A DNA stretch of 64,000 nt from Natronosalvus caseinilyticus (lineage in GTDB: Archaea; Halobacteriota; Halobacteria; Halobacteriales; Natrialbaceae), in the NCBI RefSeq assembly GCF_017357105.1, contig NZ_CP071596.1:1116001-1180000 (forward strand). Direction: 5' to 3'. Below are positions 40,160-50,972 of this stretch, one piece after another. The position numbers were made by a program, and so were the translations under genes. Within the stretch, counting starts at the first letter, position 1, and each line of letters opens with the position of its first letter. Below the pieces are notes generated by a model. It had not been told where the DNA came from. It made no database searches and worked only from the letters and a program-made list of their open reading frames with translations.

Positions 40160-41596
40160 ATGGACGAACCCACAGACCAACCTGGAGAGAGTCGATTGTC
40201 GGCAGACCGAGAGACGATCCGCCGCTGGGCGGACGAACACGCTGCGACGCCCGCTCGCCACGAGGACGAACCGGATCGCTACCGCATCCTCCCGGAGTCC
40301 GAGACGATGGGATCCCACGAGACGGTCGAGTGGGACGAGTTCTTCGGCCGACTCGAGGAAGGCGACCAGGTGGTAATCTACCACGGTGCGGAGGCGTCCG
40401 AGCCATTCGAAGTAACCCGTCGCGAGGAGGCCCTCACGCGAAGCAACGTCGATCGAGAGGACCTGAAAGAGCGCCTCCTCGAGGGCGAGACGGTGACGAC
40501 GGAAGTTACCGAGACCACCGTCGTCGAGAGCGTCGTCGTCGAGGAGACGAGTATCGAGAGCGAACTCGTCGACACCGAGGTGATCGACGAAAGCGTAGTC
40601 GACGTCGAACTCCTGCAACGTGAGTGTACGGGCTGTACGCTCGTCGAGGAGGGAGCGGGTGAGCACGATCACGTGGACTGGTTCGACGAGGACCGCTACT
40701 ACGACGCGGTCGGTCGCATGGAGTCAGAGTCCGCGCCTGCAGACACCGAGGTAGGTGCCATCGAGTCCACTACTGACGTCCCGTACTCCGCCGAACTCGA
40801 CGTCGAGGAGATGTGGTCGGTCACGCGCGAGTTCACCGAACGATTCACCGTCGAGAGCCACGTCGCGGGCACCGACGTGGTCGAAACCGACACCGTCGAG
40901 GACCGTGACATCGACATCGAGGGGCTCCAGCGCACCATCGCCGAGAGCGACCTTCTGGACGTCGACGTTTCGACCGAGAACGTGCTCACGGAGTACGAGG
41001 TCGAATCCGAGGTGAGCGAAGACGATCGAATTCACACCTACTTCACCCGCGAACACGTCGTCGAGGACGAAGTGGTCGACCGGAAGCGCCTGTACGCCGA
41101 CGTGACCGGGGGCGAACTCCTGGCGATGGAGACCGTTCACACCGAGGACGTCGTTACCGAGGAATCCGGAACGATGCCGACCGGCACGACCGAGGGTGAC
41201 GCTGTCGAGGGCGCCGAAGGGGAATCGATGGGCTCTACCGAGGGGGAACCGGTAGGTGCTACCGAAGCGGAACCGATGGAAGCCACCGGAGAGGAGCCAA
41301 TGGAGGCCACGGAAGGGGCCGGACGGGTAACGCTCTCCGAGGACGAAATCGGAAAGACGGTCGTCGACACCGCGGGCGAGGAACTCGGGATGGTTACCGA
41401 CGTCGAAGAGGGCGGCGAAACGATGTACGTCGATGCCCACCCGGGGATCACCGAGAAGATCAAAGCTGCGCTCGACTGGGGCGACGTCAACGACGACGAC
41501 TTCCCCGTCGAGGCTACCGAAATCGAGCGCGTGACCGACGACCAGGTAGTACTCAAAGGAGCCGAGGAACTCGGATCGGACGAGAAATCGATGTAG
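40160..41596 (+). CDS. Acidic protein with three internal repeats and a C-terminal PRC-barrel-like domain
   Basis: A 478-residue, very acidic soluble protein. An N-terminal domain has MDEPTDQPGESRLSADRETI and WDEFFGRLEEGDQVVIYHG. Three repeats of 45-55 residues follow, each a run of alternating Val/Glu/Thr strands closed by a helix with Asp-x3-Leu...Leu-Leu: around VVDVELLQRECTGCTLVEE, DIDIEGLQRTIAESDLLDV and VVDRKRLYADVTGGELLAM. After a low-complexity Glu-Gly-Glu-Pro-Met linker comes GKTVVDTAGEELGMVTDVEE...YVDAHPG, a PRC-barrel-like domain. Function unknown; stress or surface association has been proposed for such haloarchaeal proteins. Confidence 0.8.
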   Translation: MDEPTDQPGESRLSADRETIRRWADEHAATPARHEDEPDRYRILPESETMGSHETVEWDEFFGRLEEGDQVVIYHGAEASEPFEVTRREEALTRSNVDREDLKERLLEGETVTTEVTETTVVESVVVEETSIESELVDTEVIDESVVDVELLQRECTGCTLVEEGAGEHDHVDWFDEDRYYDAVGRMESESAPADTEVGAIESTTDVPYSAELDVEEMWSVTREFTERFTVESHVAGTDVVETDTVEDRDIDIEGLQRTIAESDLLDVDVSTENVLTEYEVESEVSEDDRIHTYFTREHVVEDEVVDRKRLYADVTGGELLAMETVHTEDVVTEESGTMPTGTTEGDAVEGAEGESMGSTEGEPVGATEAEPMEATGEEPMEATEGAGRVTLSEDEIGKTVVDTAGEELGMVTDVEEGGETMYVDAHPGITEKIKAALDWGDVNDDDFPVEATEIERVTDDQVVLKGAEELGSDEKSM

Positions 41597-41785
41597 CCCG
41601 GTCGCAGTAATTTCGCCCGCTGTGTTCTTCGAGCGAAGGGTTCTTTTTCGAGACGACGAACGGCTCGTCAACTTTCACTTCATCAATCCACAGGATGTGG
41701 TGGTTTACAATCAAAATTCAGATGGCAGGATAACCTCCTTTTGAAAGGCACAACTCGCTTGAACCCGTAGCCCGTAGTCTCTACC

Positions 41786-44443
41786 ATGACGAAACGACGC
41801 GCCCACCTCGAGATAACCGGGATGTCCTGTGCGACGTGTTCGGGGACCGTCGAGGACGCTCTGGCTGGTCTCGAGGGGGTCGAGGAGGCGAGCGCGAACT
41901 TCGCGACCGACGAGGGGGTCGTCGCCTACGACGACGAGGAAGTCACCCTCGAGGAGGTCGTCGAGGCGGTGTCGAACGCGGGCTACGAGGTCGCGACCGA
42001 GACCACCTCGATTCCCGTGATGGGGATGTCCTGTGCGACCTGCTCGGGAACCGTCCAGGAGGCGACGGAGTCCCTACCCGGCGTCGTCTCGGCGGACGTG
42101 AACTTCGCCTCGGACGAGGCCCGGATCCGGTACAATCCGTCGGACGTCTCACTGGCCGAAATCCGACGCGCGATCGAGGAGGTGGGGTACGAACCCGCGG
42201 GCAGCGAGGACGAGGAAGACGAGGGCCAGCGCGAGCGCGCCGTCGAGCGCGAACTGTCCCGGCAGCGACGGCTGGTGATCGGGGGCGGCCTGCTCACGCT
42301 GCCGTTCGTGCCGATCATGCTCGCGATGCTCGGACTCGTACCGCCGCTCCACGAGCTACTCGGCGTCGACCACGCGGCCGTCGACTGGACCGAGTTTGCC
42401 ATCGCGACGGTCATGATGGCGACCCTCGGCCGCGAGTTCCTCGTCGGCGCCTACCGCGCGTTCGCGCACAACCGGCGGGCGAACATGGACACCCTCGTCG
42501 CCGTCGGCACCCTCGCGGGCTACGTCTACTCGACGGCCGTGCTCACGGTCGGGCTGACCGGCAACCTCTACTTCGAGGCCGTCGCGTTCATCCTCTGGTT
42601 CATCACGCTGGGCAACTGGCTCGAGGTCCGCTCGAAGGCGCGAGCGGGCAACGCCCTGCGGGAACTCCTCGAGATGGAGGCCGAGGACGCCACGGTCGTG
42701 CGGGACGGGACTGAAGTGCAGGTCCCCCTCGAGGACGTCCAGGTCGGCGACGTACTCAAGGTTCGCCCTGGCGAGCGAATCCCGACCGACGGCGTCGTCC
42801 TCGAGGGCCAGAGCGCCGTCGACGAGTCGATGCTGACCGGCGAATCGGTCCCCGTCGAGAAGAGCGAAGGTGACGACGTGGTGGGCAGTACGATCAACGA
42901 GAACGGCGTCCTGCTGGTCGAGGCGACCAAAGTCGGCTCCGAGACGGCGCTCCAGCAGATCGTCGACCGGGTCAAGGAGGCCCAGTCGCGCCAGCCCGAT
43001 ATCCAGCGGGTGGTCGACACGGTGAGCGCCTACTTCGTCCCCGCGGTGATCGTCAACGCCGTGGTCTGGGCCGTCCTCTGGTCGCTGTTCCCCGACGCCC
43101 TCTACGGCGCCTCGGCCTGGCTCGGTTCGTGGATCCCCGTGCTCGAGCCGGTCGGTGGCGGCCCGGTCGCGGGCGGCGTACCCGTCCTCGAGTTCTCGGT
43201 CGTCGTGCTCGCCTCCGCGCTGCTGATCGCCTGCCCCTGCGCGCTCGGGCTGGCCACGCCCGCGGCGACGATGGTCGGGTCCACGCTGAGCGCGACCAAC
43301 GGCGTCCTCTTCAAGGGCGGCGACGTCCTCGAGCAGGTTCGGGGGGTCGACACCGTCGTCTTCGACAAGACCGGGACCCTGACCCACGGCGAGATGACGC
43401 TGACCGACGTGGTCGTCCTGGACGGTAGCGACGAAGCGAGCGGGGTCGCGGCCGACGGCGGGAGCGAGGCGGACCCCCGCGCCGACGGCGGCGTCCTCGA
43501 GACGCGCGAGGAGTCCCTCGAGTCGTTCGTCCTGGGGGCTGCGGCGGCCGCCGAATCGGGTTCGGAACACCCCATCGGGCGCGCCGTCGTCGAGGGTGCC
43601 GCGGATCGCGGTATCGAGATAGGCGACCTCGAGGACTTCGAGAACGTCCCTGGTCACGGGATTCGCGCGGAGACGGCCCGCGGGACGGTCGTGGTCGGCC
43701 GGCGAAAGCTGCTCGAGGACGAGGGGATCGACCCCGGGCCAGCCGAAGAAACCCTCGAGCGCCTCGAGCGCGAGGGGAAGACCGCGATTCCGGTCGCCGT
43801 CGACGGCACGTTGCTGGGCGTCGTCGCGGTGGCCGACGAGGTCCGCGAGAGCGCGACGGAGACCGTGGCTGCCCTGCGCGAGCGGGGCATCGAGGTCGTC
43901 ATGCTGACCGGGGACAACGAGCGGACCGCTCGAGCGGTCGCGGAGCGAGTGGGCATCGATCCCGAGAACGTCCGGGCGGGCGTCCTGCCGGAGGACAAGG
44001 CGGACCACGTCGAGGATCTGCAGTCGGCCCGCGGCGACGGCAGCGACGGCACGCGAGTGATGATGGTCGGCGACGGCGTCAACGACGCCCCTGCGCTCAC
44101 GACGGCCCACGTCGGCGTCGCGATCGGGTCCGGGACCGACGTGGCCATCGAATCGGCCGACGTGACGCTGATGCGCGACGACCCCGCCGACGTGCTCAAG
44201 GCGATCCGCATCTCGGAGGCCACCCTGCGGAAGGTCCGACAGAACCTCTTCTGGGCGTTGATCTACAACACCACGCTGGTCCCGATCGCCTCGCTCGGGT
44301 TGCTCAATCCCGCCCTGGCCGGTCTGGCGATGGCGACCTCGAGCGTGAGCGTGATGACGAACAGCCTCTCGTTCGCCGCCTACGATCCTCACGAGGACTA
44401 CCGGCCGCTGGTCACGCGGCCGCTCGAGTGGATTCGGCGGTAG
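41786..44443 (+). CDS. copA: Copper-type P1B heavy-metal-translocating ATPase
   Basis: An 885-residue P-type ATPase. Two N-terminal metal-binding domains each carry MSCATCSG (Cys15/18 and Cys83/86). Then come eight transmembrane helices with CPC near residue 483 ([14 protein letters not shown]), the DKTGT phosphorylation motif near 528, SEHPIG, and [13 protein letters not shown] plus two HMA domains indicate Cu(I) export. A ~35-residue acidic insert follows [19 protein letters not shown]. Monocistronic, with no CopR/CopZ beside it. Confidence 0.95.
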   Translation: MTKRRAHLEITGMSCATCSGTVEDALAGLEGVEEASANFATDEGVVAYDDEEVTLEEVVEAVSNAGYEVATETTSIPVMGMSCATCSGTVQEATESLPGVVSADVNFASDEARIRYNPSDVSLAEIRRAIEEVGYEPAGSEDEEDEGQRERAVERELSRQRRLVIGGGLLTLPFVPIMLAMLGLVPPLHELLGVDHAAVDWTEFAIATVMMATLGREFLVGAYRAFAHNRRANMDTLVAVGTLAGYVYSTAVLTVGLTGNLYFEAVAFILWFITLGNWLEVRSKARAGNALRELLEMEAEDATVVRDGTEVQVPLEDVQVGDVLKVRPGERIPTDGVVLEGQSAVDESMLTGESVPVEKSEGDDVVGSTINENGVLLVEATKVGSETALQQIVDRVKEAQSRQPDIQRVVDTVSAYFVPAVIVNAVVWAVLWSLFPDALYGASAWLGSWIPVLEPVGGGPVAGGVPVLEFSVVVLASALLIACPCALGLATPAATMVGSTLSATNGVLFKGGDVLEQVRGVDTVVFDKTGTLTHGEMTLTDVVVLDGSDEASGVAADGGSEADPRADGGVLETREESLESFVLGAAAAAESGSEHPIGRAVVEGAADRGIEIGDLEDFENVPGHGIRAETARGTVVVGRRKLLEDEGIDPGPAEETLERLEREGKTAIPVAVDGTLLGVVAVADEVRESATETVAALRERGIEVVMLTGDNERTARAVAERVGIDPENVRAGVLPEDKADHVEDLQSARGDGSDGTRVMMVGDGVNDAPALTTAHVGVAIGSGTDVAIESADVTLMRDDPADVLKAIRISEATLRKVRQNLFWALIYNTTLVPIASLGLLNPALAGLAMATSSVSVMTNSLSFAAYDPHEDYRPLVTRPLEWIRR

Positions 44444-44554
44444 CGACTGGCCAGAGGTCGAATATATTTTTGGATTCCCCAGTCTCGATGAACGACGTTC
44501 TGTATTCTTCCCCATGAAAGAACAAAACTCGAGAATCGAGTGCTATTCACAGAC

Positions 44555-44562
44555 ATAATATA
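44555..44562 (+). promoter_or_regulatory. TATA box of the aldehyde dehydrogenase gene
   Basis: ATAATATA lies 22-29 bases before the ATG at 44584, a spacing that predicts a leaderless mRNA. Confidence 0.55.
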
Positions 44563-44583
44563 GTTGGGGCGTCAGTGACACGC

Positions 44584-46065
44584 ATGGGCCAGTTCACGCA
44601 CGCCGACCTCGAGATCGCGTCGGCGTACGACGCCTACATCGACGGCGAACGGACCCCGCCGGCCGGGGGAGACTACAGCGACCTGATCGATCCGGCGAGC
44701 GAGGAATCCTTCACCCGGGTCGCCAGCTGCACCGAGGCCGACATCGACGACGCCGTGCGAGCGGCGCGGCGAGCCTTCGCGGAGTGGCGAGAGACGCCCC
44801 CGGACGAACGAGGTCGACGGATCTACGAGATGGGGCGCGTCATTCGCGAGCACGTCGACGAACTCGCCGCCCTCGAGAGTCTTGACCAGGGGAAGCCGCT
44901 ATCGCAGGCGCAAAGTGACGTCGAGAGCGCGGCCTGCTACTTCGAGTACTACGCCGGGTTCACCGACAAACTCGAGGGCAAGAGCATCCCGCTCGGCTCC
45001 GACACGCTCGATTTCACGATCCGGGAGCCTTACGGCGTGAGCGCGCAGATCACGCCGTGGAACTTCCCCGGAAATCTCTTCGCGCGCGGGACCGCCCCCG
45101 CGCTGGTCGGCGGGAACGCGGTCGTCGTCAAACCGGCGCCGAACACGCCGTTGAGCACGCTCCGGCTAGCCGAACTGTGTGCGGAGGTGGGCGTTCCCGA
45201 CGGTCTCATCAACGTCGTTCCCGGCGGCGGGGAGACGGGGGCCGCGCTCACCGGTCACGAGGATGTCGACACGATCACCTTCACGGGCAGCGTCCCGACG
45301 GGTCAGGCTATCATGCGATCGGCTGCCGAGTCGATCACGCCCGTCACGCTCGAGCTCGGGGGGAAGAACCCCGCCATCGTGTTTCCAGACGCTGACCTCG
45401 AGGCTGCGACGGAAACGATTTCGACGGCCATCTTCACGAACGCCGGGCAGGTCTGTTCGGCCGCCGACCGGGCGCTCGTTCACGAGTCGGTCTACGACGA
45501 GTTCGTCGAACGAATCGTCGACCTGGCCGAGGAGTACGACCTCGCTCCCGGAGCCGAGGACGCCGACATGGGGCCGCTCGCCTCCGAGGACCAGTTCGAG
45601 AAGGTCACGAGCTACGTCGACCTCGGGCAACGCGAGGGGGCGACGCTCGCGGCCGGCGGCGGGACGCCGGATCGGCCCGGTTACTACGTCGAACCGACCG
45701 TCTTCGCCGACGTCGAACCCGGGATGCGCATCGAGCAGGAGGAAATCTTCGGCCCGGTCCTCTGCGTCGTTCCGTTCGCCGACGAGGCCGAGGCCCTCGC
45801 AATCGCCAACGACGTCGAGTACGGGCTGGTCTCCGGCGTCTTTACCCGGGACGTCTCGAGGGCGGGTCGACTGGCGAGGCGTCTCGAGGCGGGGAACGTC
45901 TACGTTAACGACTGGTTCGTCGACACCCAGCAGACGCCCTTCGGCGGGTACAAGCGGAGCGGAATCGGCCGCGAGAAGGGTCTGGAAGCGCTCGAATCCT
46001 ACGTCCAGACGAAGAACGTTGCCATCGCGCTCGAGGACGGCGGCGGCAACCTTCCGGGTGCGTGA
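44584..46065 (+). CDS. NAD(P)-dependent aldehyde dehydrogenase
   Basis: A 493-residue ALDH-superfamily enzyme. ITPWNFPGN and VVKPAPNTPLS bind the cofactor, LELGGKNP holds the general base Glu, and NAGQVCSAADR holds the catalytic Cys; EIFGPVLCVVPF and YGLVSGVFTRD follow. Closest in character to betaine/gamma-aminobutyraldehyde-type dehydrogenases (YKRSGIGREKGLEALESYVQTKNV). It oxidises an aldehyde to the acid. It heads the catabolic region and lies 190 bases before the binding-protein gene. The second ATG (MGQFTHADLEIAS) is used. Confidence 0.92.
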   Translation: MGQFTHADLEIASAYDAYIDGERTPPAGGDYSDLIDPASEESFTRVASCTEADIDDAVRAARRAFAEWRETPPDERGRRIYEMGRVIREHVDELAALESLDQGKPLSQAQSDVESAACYFEYYAGFTDKLEGKSIPLGSDTLDFTIREPYGVSAQITPWNFPGNLFARGTAPALVGGNAVVVKPAPNTPLSTLRLAELCAEVGVPDGLINVVPGGGETGAALTGHEDVDTITFTGSVPTGQAIMRSAAESITPVTLELGGKNPAIVFPDADLEAATETISTAIFTNAGQVCSAADRALVHESVYDEFVERIVDLAEEYDLAPGAEDADMGPLASEDQFEKVTSYVDLGQREGATLAAGGGTPDRPGYYVEPTVFADVEPGMRIEQEEIFGPVLCVVPFADEAEALAIANDVEYGLVSGVFTRDVSRAGRLARRLEAGNVYVNDWFVDTQQTPFGGYKRSGIGREKGLEALESYVQTKNVAIALEDGGGNLPGA

Positions 46066-46253
46066 CCGTCCGGTCCCCGTACCTGGGAGAACACCGTTCG
46101 GCAACTCCACGCCGAAGGCAGTTTTGATCGGTCTCCGGTCGAATGTGGTGTAATAAATCCGGATATTTCCTCCGCGAGAGAAAAATTTCCACATTTATCA
46201 CGATGGTTATGGAAACTGTTTTATCATCGAGCGATAATAGTGATACGAGCGTC

Positions 46254-47828
46254 ATGACTGACATTTCCACACAGGGTGCGATCGACGCGTCGCGGCGACG
46301 GCTCCTCACGGCGATCGCAGCGGCTGGCGGGGTGAGTCTCGCGGGGTGTACCAGCGACGACGGGAACGGCGACGGCGGGAACGGTGGCAGCGGGAACGGT
46401 GGCGGCGGAACCAGCGTCTCGCTCGGCATCGGGCGGGGCGCCTGGGACCTGATTCCTGCGCGCGACACCGACTTCGACTCCAACAAAGTGTACTCGCTGA
46501 TCTACAACAACCTCGTGGACATCACCCCCGAGGGAGAGTACGTCCCGCAGCTGGCCAGCGACTGGGAACTCGAGAGCGACACCCAGTACGTGTTCGAACT
46601 CGAGGAGGGCGTCACGTTCCACAACGGCGAGGACTTCACCGCTTCGGACGTCCAGTACACCTACGAGTGGATCGAGACCGAGGAGAACCCCCGGAAGAAC
46701 TACGTCAGCGCGATCGAGGACGTCGTCGTCGAGGACGACTACACGGTTCGTTTCGACCTCGCACACCCCCACGCCCCGTTCCTCGACAACGTCGAGAAGG
46801 TGATGTGGCCGCTCTCGGAGGCGGCCGTCACCGAACACGGCGAGGACTACAACTCGAACCCGGTCGGGACCGGGCCGTACGAACTGGTCGAGTGGAACTC
46901 GGGGCAGAACGCGATCCTTCGGAAGTACGACGACTACTGGCAGGCCGACCTGCCGAACATCGACGAGATCGAGTTCCGCATCCTCCCCGACGAGTCCTCG
47001 ATGGTCTCCCAGCTCGAGACGGGATCGATCCAGGCCGTCGACCAGCTGTCGCCTCAGTACGTCGACCAGGTCGAGAGCGCCGACGGCATCTCGGTCATGC
47101 GAACCGAGGACGTCAGTTCCGGTCGCGTCGACTTCAACACGGACGTCGAACCGCTCGACGACCGTCGGGTCCGTCGGGCCATCGCGTGGGCGATCGACAA
47201 GGAACAGATCGTCCAGACGGTTCTGCAGGGGTACGGCGAGGCCGGGAAGTCGATTCTCCCGAGTTCGTTCGCGGCCTACAACGGCGACCTCTCGGACTTC
47301 AATCACCCGAACGGGGACCCACAACAGGCCCAGGACCTGCTCGCAGAGGCCGGTCACGAGGACCTCTCGCTCGAAATCATCAGTTCGACGACGACCCAGC
47401 ACGAGCAAGCGGCGACGCTCGTCCAGAGCATGCTCGAGGACATCGGCGTCGAGGCGAGCGTGCAGACGCTGGACGGTTCGACGTTCTGGACCCGCGAGCA
47501 GGAGGGTGACTTCGAGATTGCCGTCTCCAACTGGGAGTCGTTCGCCGATCCGGACGAGTTGCTCTACCTCCATCACACCGACGGCCTCAACGTCTGGAAC
47601 ATCAGCAACGAGGACCTCGACGCGCTGCTCGAGGAGCAACGCGAGACACCGGACCAGGAAGACCGCCAGGAACTCCTCGACGAGATTCAGCAGATTATCT
47701 ACGAGGAGGCGTACTCGGTCTACACCTATTACCCAGAACGGATCCAGGGCGTCTCGGACGGTTTCGAGGGTTTCGAGCAGTATCCCCACGGGTCGTTCCG
47801 GTCGCTCCACGAAGCGACCTACGAGTGA
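46254..47828 (+). CDS. Peptide/nickel-type ABC transporter substrate-binding lipoprotein
   Basis: A 524-residue extracellular binding protein (SBP_bac_5). The N-terminus has a Tat motif SRRRLLTAIAAAGG followed by the lipobox-like SLAGCT, so it is exported folded and lipid-anchored at Cys. A Gly/Asn/Asp linker follows, then YVPQLASDWELESDTQYVFELEEGVTFHNGEDFTASDVQYTYEW (family signature, overlapping pieces) and PVGTGPYELVEW. The permeases and ATPase are 8-12 kb downstream, unusually distant. The ATG at 46254 gives a normal Tat signal; upstream frame is ignored. Confidence 0.92.
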   Translation: MTDISTQGAIDASRRRLLTAIAAAGGVSLAGCTSDDGNGDGGNGGSGNGGGGTSVSLGIGRGAWDLIPARDTDFDSNKVYSLIYNNLVDITPEGEYVPQLASDWELESDTQYVFELEEGVTFHNGEDFTASDVQYTYEWIETEENPRKNYVSAIEDVVVEDDYTVRFDLAHPHAPFLDNVEKVMWPLSEAAVTEHGEDYNSNPVGTGPYELVEWNSGQNAILRKYDDYWQADLPNIDEIEFRILPDESSMVSQLETGSIQAVDQLSPQYVDQVESADGISVMRTEDVSSGRVDFNTDVEPLDDRRVRRAIAWAIDKEQIVQTVLQGYGEAGKSILPSSFAAYNGDLSDFNHPNGDPQQAQDLLAEAGHEDLSLEIISSTTTQHEQAATLVQSMLEDIGVEASVQTLDGSTFWTREQEGDFEIAVSNWESFADPDELLYLHHTDGLNVWNISNEDLDALLEEQRETPDQEDRQELLDEIQQIIYEEAYSVYTYYPERIQGVSDGFEGFEQYPHGSFRSLHEATYE

Positions 47829-47966
47829 GCCGAAGATACTGAAAGAAATGTCTTCTCTCGGAATATAGTCGAATATTGTTCTATAATTCGTCTATAGGCG
47901 GAACAAAGTCCCGATATCGGCCCCCGCATCCCAAAACTTCATGTCCGTTCGAACTGACCCTCGAGT

Positions 47967-48716
47967 ATGTCTGACAGTGACAGAAGCGTCCTCGTGACCG
48001 GGGCCGGGTCGGGGATGGGCGAAGCCACCGCCCGGCGGTTCGCGGCGACGGGCGCGAACGTGCTGGTCGTCGACCTCGACGAGGACGGGGCCGCGGCGAC
48101 GGTCGAGACGATCGAGTCCGACGGGGGGACCGCCCGGAGCCACGTCGCCGATGTATCCGATCCAGCGGCCGTCGAGGGGATGATCGATCGCGCGGTCGAG
48201 GCGTTCGGCGGGCTGGACGTGCTCCACAACAACGCGGGCGTGCCCCAGGAGTCGACGCCCGTCGAGGACGTGACCGAGGAGACGTGGGACGCCACCGTCG
48301 ACGTAAACCTCAAGAGCGCGTTTCTCGGGGCGAAGTACGCGGTGCCCGAACTCAGGGAGAGCGAGGCGGGCGTGATCCTCAACACCGCCTCGACCGCCGC
48401 GATTCGTCCGCGGACCGGGCTCTCGGCGTACGTCGCCTCCAAGGCCGGGATGGTCGGCCTCACGAAGCAACTGGCCTACGAGCTGGCCGATGACGGGATC
48501 CGCGTCAACGCCATCTGCCCCGTCGCGACGGACACGCCGATGCTGCAGGACTTCGCCGCCGGCGACCTGAGCGTCGAATCGATGCACGACACCATCCCGC
48601 TCGGCCGGCTCTGCGAACCGGAGGACGTCGCCGGCGCGGCCGTCTTCCTCGCCAGCGAGGACGCCTCGATGATCACCGGCACCGCCCTCGAGGTCGACGG
48701 GGGGCGCGACATCTGA
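47967..48716 (+). CDS. Short-chain dehydrogenase/reductase
   Basis: A 249-residue classical SDR: TGAGSGMGEATAR (cofactor loop), DVSDPAAVEGM, NNAGVPQES, Ser in NTASTAAI and the catalytic Tyr-x3-Lys in YVASKAG. Ends with GTALEVDGGRDI. The Asp after strand 2 (VVDLDEDG) predicts NAD preference. First gene of a four-gene unit, three bases before the M20 gene. Substrate unknown, probably a hydroxy acid or alcohol of the pathway served by the cluster. Confidence 0.93.
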   Translation: MSDSDRSVLVTGAGSGMGEATARRFAATGANVLVVDLDEDGAAATVETIESDGGTARSHVADVSDPAAVEGMIDRAVEAFGGLDVLHNNAGVPQESTPVEDVTEETWDATVDVNLKSAFLGAKYAVPELRESEAGVILNTASTAAIRPRTGLSAYVASKAGMVGLTKQLAYELADDGIRVNAICPVATDTPMLQDFAAGDLSVESMHDTIPLGRLCEPEDVAGAAVFLASEDASMITGTALEVDGGRDI

Positions 48717-48718
48717 CC

Positions 48719-49984
48719 ATGGTAACCCGAACTGCCATCGCGGACGCCGTCGAGTCGCGCCGGGCGGACGGCCTCGAGTTCCTGACGGAGTTCCTCCGGA
48801 TCGACACCGAGAACCCGCCGGGGCGAAACTACCGCGAGGGAGCCGAGTTCCTCCGGGAGCAACTCGAGGCCCGCGAGTACGACGTGGACGTGATCGAGGT
48901 CCCCGACGAGGTCGTCGAGGAGCACTACCCGGACCGGACCGACCACGACCGGATGAACGTCCTCGCTCGACTGGACGAGGGCCGAGAGGGCCCCGACGTC
49001 CACTTCACGGGCCACTACGACGTGGTCCCCGCGGGCGAGGACTGGACCACCGACCCCTACGAGCCGACCCTCGAGGACGGGAACCTCTACGCTCGCGGGG
49101 CCAGCGACATGAAATCCGGCATCGCCGCGAGCGTGCTGGCCGTCGACGCGCTTCGCGAGCTGGGTATGCCGATCGAGGGGTCGATCACCCAGAGCATGAC
49201 CGTCGACGAGGAGACCGGTGGCTTCACCGGCCTCGGCGAACTGGTCCGGGAGGGCCACCTCTCCCGTGAGAACACGGATTACTGCGTCTACACCGAGTGC
49301 TTCGACTCCTCGCGGATCTGTCTGGGCCACCGCGGCGTGTTGAAGTTCCGCGTCGTCACCCACGGCGAGAAGGCCCACGGCTGCATGGCCCATGGCGGGG
49401 AGAACGCGGTGATGGCGATGAACGACTTCCTCTCGCGGATCGGCGAGTACCGCGAGACCCTCCACGAACGGACGACGGACGAACCAGTGGTCCCCGCGGC
49501 GTCGGCCCGGGCAGACGTCTCTGCGACGATGATCGACGCGGGTTACTCCGAGAACGTGGTCCCCGACCGCTGTACGGCAACGTTCTACCGCGTGCTCGTC
49601 CCCGAAGAGAGCGTTGACGGCGCTCGCGAGGAAATCGAGGCGCTGATGGCCGAGACCGAGGCCGCGACGGGTGCGCGGGTCGGCTACGAGGAGATTATGT
49701 TCGCCGAACCCGCGCTCGTCTCGCGGGACTGTACCGTCGCCCAGACGTTCGCGCGGGAGATCGAACCCCACCACGGGCCGCCGGAGTACGTCGTTTCGCC
49801 GGGGTCGGACGACCAGCGCTTCGTCGTCAACGACGCCGGCATCGAGGAGTGCATCGTCTACGGGCCGGGCCTGCTCGAGCAGGCCCACGTCGAGGACGAG
49901 TACGTGCCCGTCGAGGAGGTCGTCACGGCTGCGACGGTGATGGCCGCCGCGATGGCGGATCTGATGGGCCACCTCGATGACTGA
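48719..49984 (+). CDS. M20-family deacylase/peptidase (ArgE/DapE type)
   Basis: A 421-residue metallohydrolase with GHYDVVPAG (zinc His-Asp), ASDMKSG (bridging Asp) and DEETGG (catalytic Glu and zinc ligand). A dimerisation domain follows (KAHGCMAHGGENAVMAMNDFL), and PEYVVSPGSDDQRFV completes the site. The family removes acyl or carbamoyl groups from amino acids or cleaves dipeptides. Context with MmsA and an omega-aminotransferase makes an N-acyl or N-carbamoyl amino acid a plausible substrate. It overlaps the next gene by eight bases. Confidence 0.92.
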   Translation: MVTRTAIADAVESRRADGLEFLTEFLRIDTENPPGRNYREGAEFLREQLEAREYDVDVIEVPDEVVEEHYPDRTDHDRMNVLARLDEGREGPDVHFTGHYDVVPAGEDWTTDPYEPTLEDGNLYARGASDMKSGIAASVLAVDALRELGMPIEGSITQSMTVDEETGGFTGLGELVREGHLSRENTDYCVYTECFDSSRICLGHRGVLKFRVVTHGEKAHGCMAHGGENAVMAMNDFLSRIGEYRETLHERTTDEPVVPAASARADVSATMIDAGYSENVVPDRCTATFYRVLVPEESVDGAREEIEALMAETEAATGARVGYEEIMFAEPALVSRDCTVAQTFAREIEPHHGPPEYVVSPGSDDQRFVVNDAGIEECIVYGPGLLEQAHVEDEYVPVEEVVTAATVMAAAMADLMGHLDD

Positions 49985-50972
49985 GTTACCGTCGCCGGAA
50001 ACGATTCGAGAGCGAGCGCTCGAGGCGGTCGAACGCGGTTCGGGTGCCGCCAGCGACCGTGCGGACCACGGCGGACGGAGCGAGCCCGTCAACCTGCTCG
50101 TCGGCCCGCTCGACGGCACCGACCCGCTGGCCGACCTCGAGGTCGCGACCGACGCCGAAACCGGCGAATCCGTCTATCGCGGACCACGGGCGGCCCGAGC
50201 GGGGCTGCTCGCCGTCGCGGCGACGGTCGCCGGGAGCGAGGAGGCGGACGGGGAGTCGAGCGCGGCCGCGGACACGAACGCGCGACTGCACTTCCCGGAT
50301 GCGAACCTCACCGCGGCGGGTCCGTGGCTCGTCCTCGAGCCCCTCGACGGGCGGCTGTCGACCGTCGTGCGGGGACGAGCGAGGGTGTCGGTCGACCTCG
50401 AGCGTGCGCCGGAGGCGAGCGCTACTTACCAGCGACTCGAGATCGACGAGGACCGGCTGTCGGCCGTCCTCGAGGCCGCGAAGCCGTCTCATCCCCACTA
50501 TCCGGTCGAGGACGACCGAGACGGGGTCTTCACGACTGGAATGACCACCTTCTCGCTGGCCGGCGTCGAGGCCGGTGACGACCGGCTGACCACCGGAGGT
50601 GAGGCCAGCAGCGAACGGCTGACGGTCGTCCTCGAGGCGGCCACGACCCCGACGACCGTGTACGCCGAGGTCGAATCCCGGTTCGAATCCTGTCCGGGCG
50701 TCGAGGCGGTTCGACTCGAGCGCGTCGCGGGCGTCGACCGCGCCCGACCGTCTCGAGCGACGCGGACGGCCGTCGAGGGCGCCCACCGGGCGGTGCTCGG
50801 GGACTGCACGTACGACTGGCTGCCGCCCGGATCGATCCTCGAGGCCGTACCGACTCCCGAGAAAGTGGCGCTCGGAACCGGCGAGCCGGGTGAACCGTTC
50901 GACGCGGACGCGTTCGCTACCGGGACGCGACTCCTCGAGGAGGCGCTCGCCCGCATGGAGGGATCGCCGTGA
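49977..50972 (+). CDS. Unknown protein coupled to the M20 deacylase
   Basis: A 331-residue, acidic soluble protein without a recognised domain. FTTGMTTFSLAGVEAGDDRLTTGG in its second half and the tail TPEKVALGTGEPGEPFDADAF vaguely recall the outer domain of M20 enzymes, but no metal-binding motif is present. It overlaps the M20 gene by eight bases and the next gene by four (GTGA), so all three are translated together. It may be a non-catalytic partner of the deacylase (inference). Confidence 0.75.
   Translation: MTELPSPETIRERALEAVERGSGAASDRADHGGRSEPVNLLVGPLDGTDPLADLEVATDAETGESVYRGPRAARAGLLAVAATVAGSEEADGESSAAADTNARLHFPDANLTAAGPWLVLEPLDGRLSTVVRGRARVSVDLERAPEASATYQRLEIDEDRLSAVLEAAKPSHPHYPVEDDRDGVFTTGMTTFSLAGVEAGDDRLTTGGEASSERLTVVLEAATTPTTVYAEVESRFESCPGVEAVRLERVAGVDRARPSRATRTAVEGAHRAVLGDCTYDWLPPGSILEAVPTPEKVALGTGEPGEPFDADAFATGTRLLEEALARMEGSP

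Noticed and set aside
49977-50972. A second active M20 peptidase
   Set aside because: None of the zinc-binding or catalytic motifs is present.
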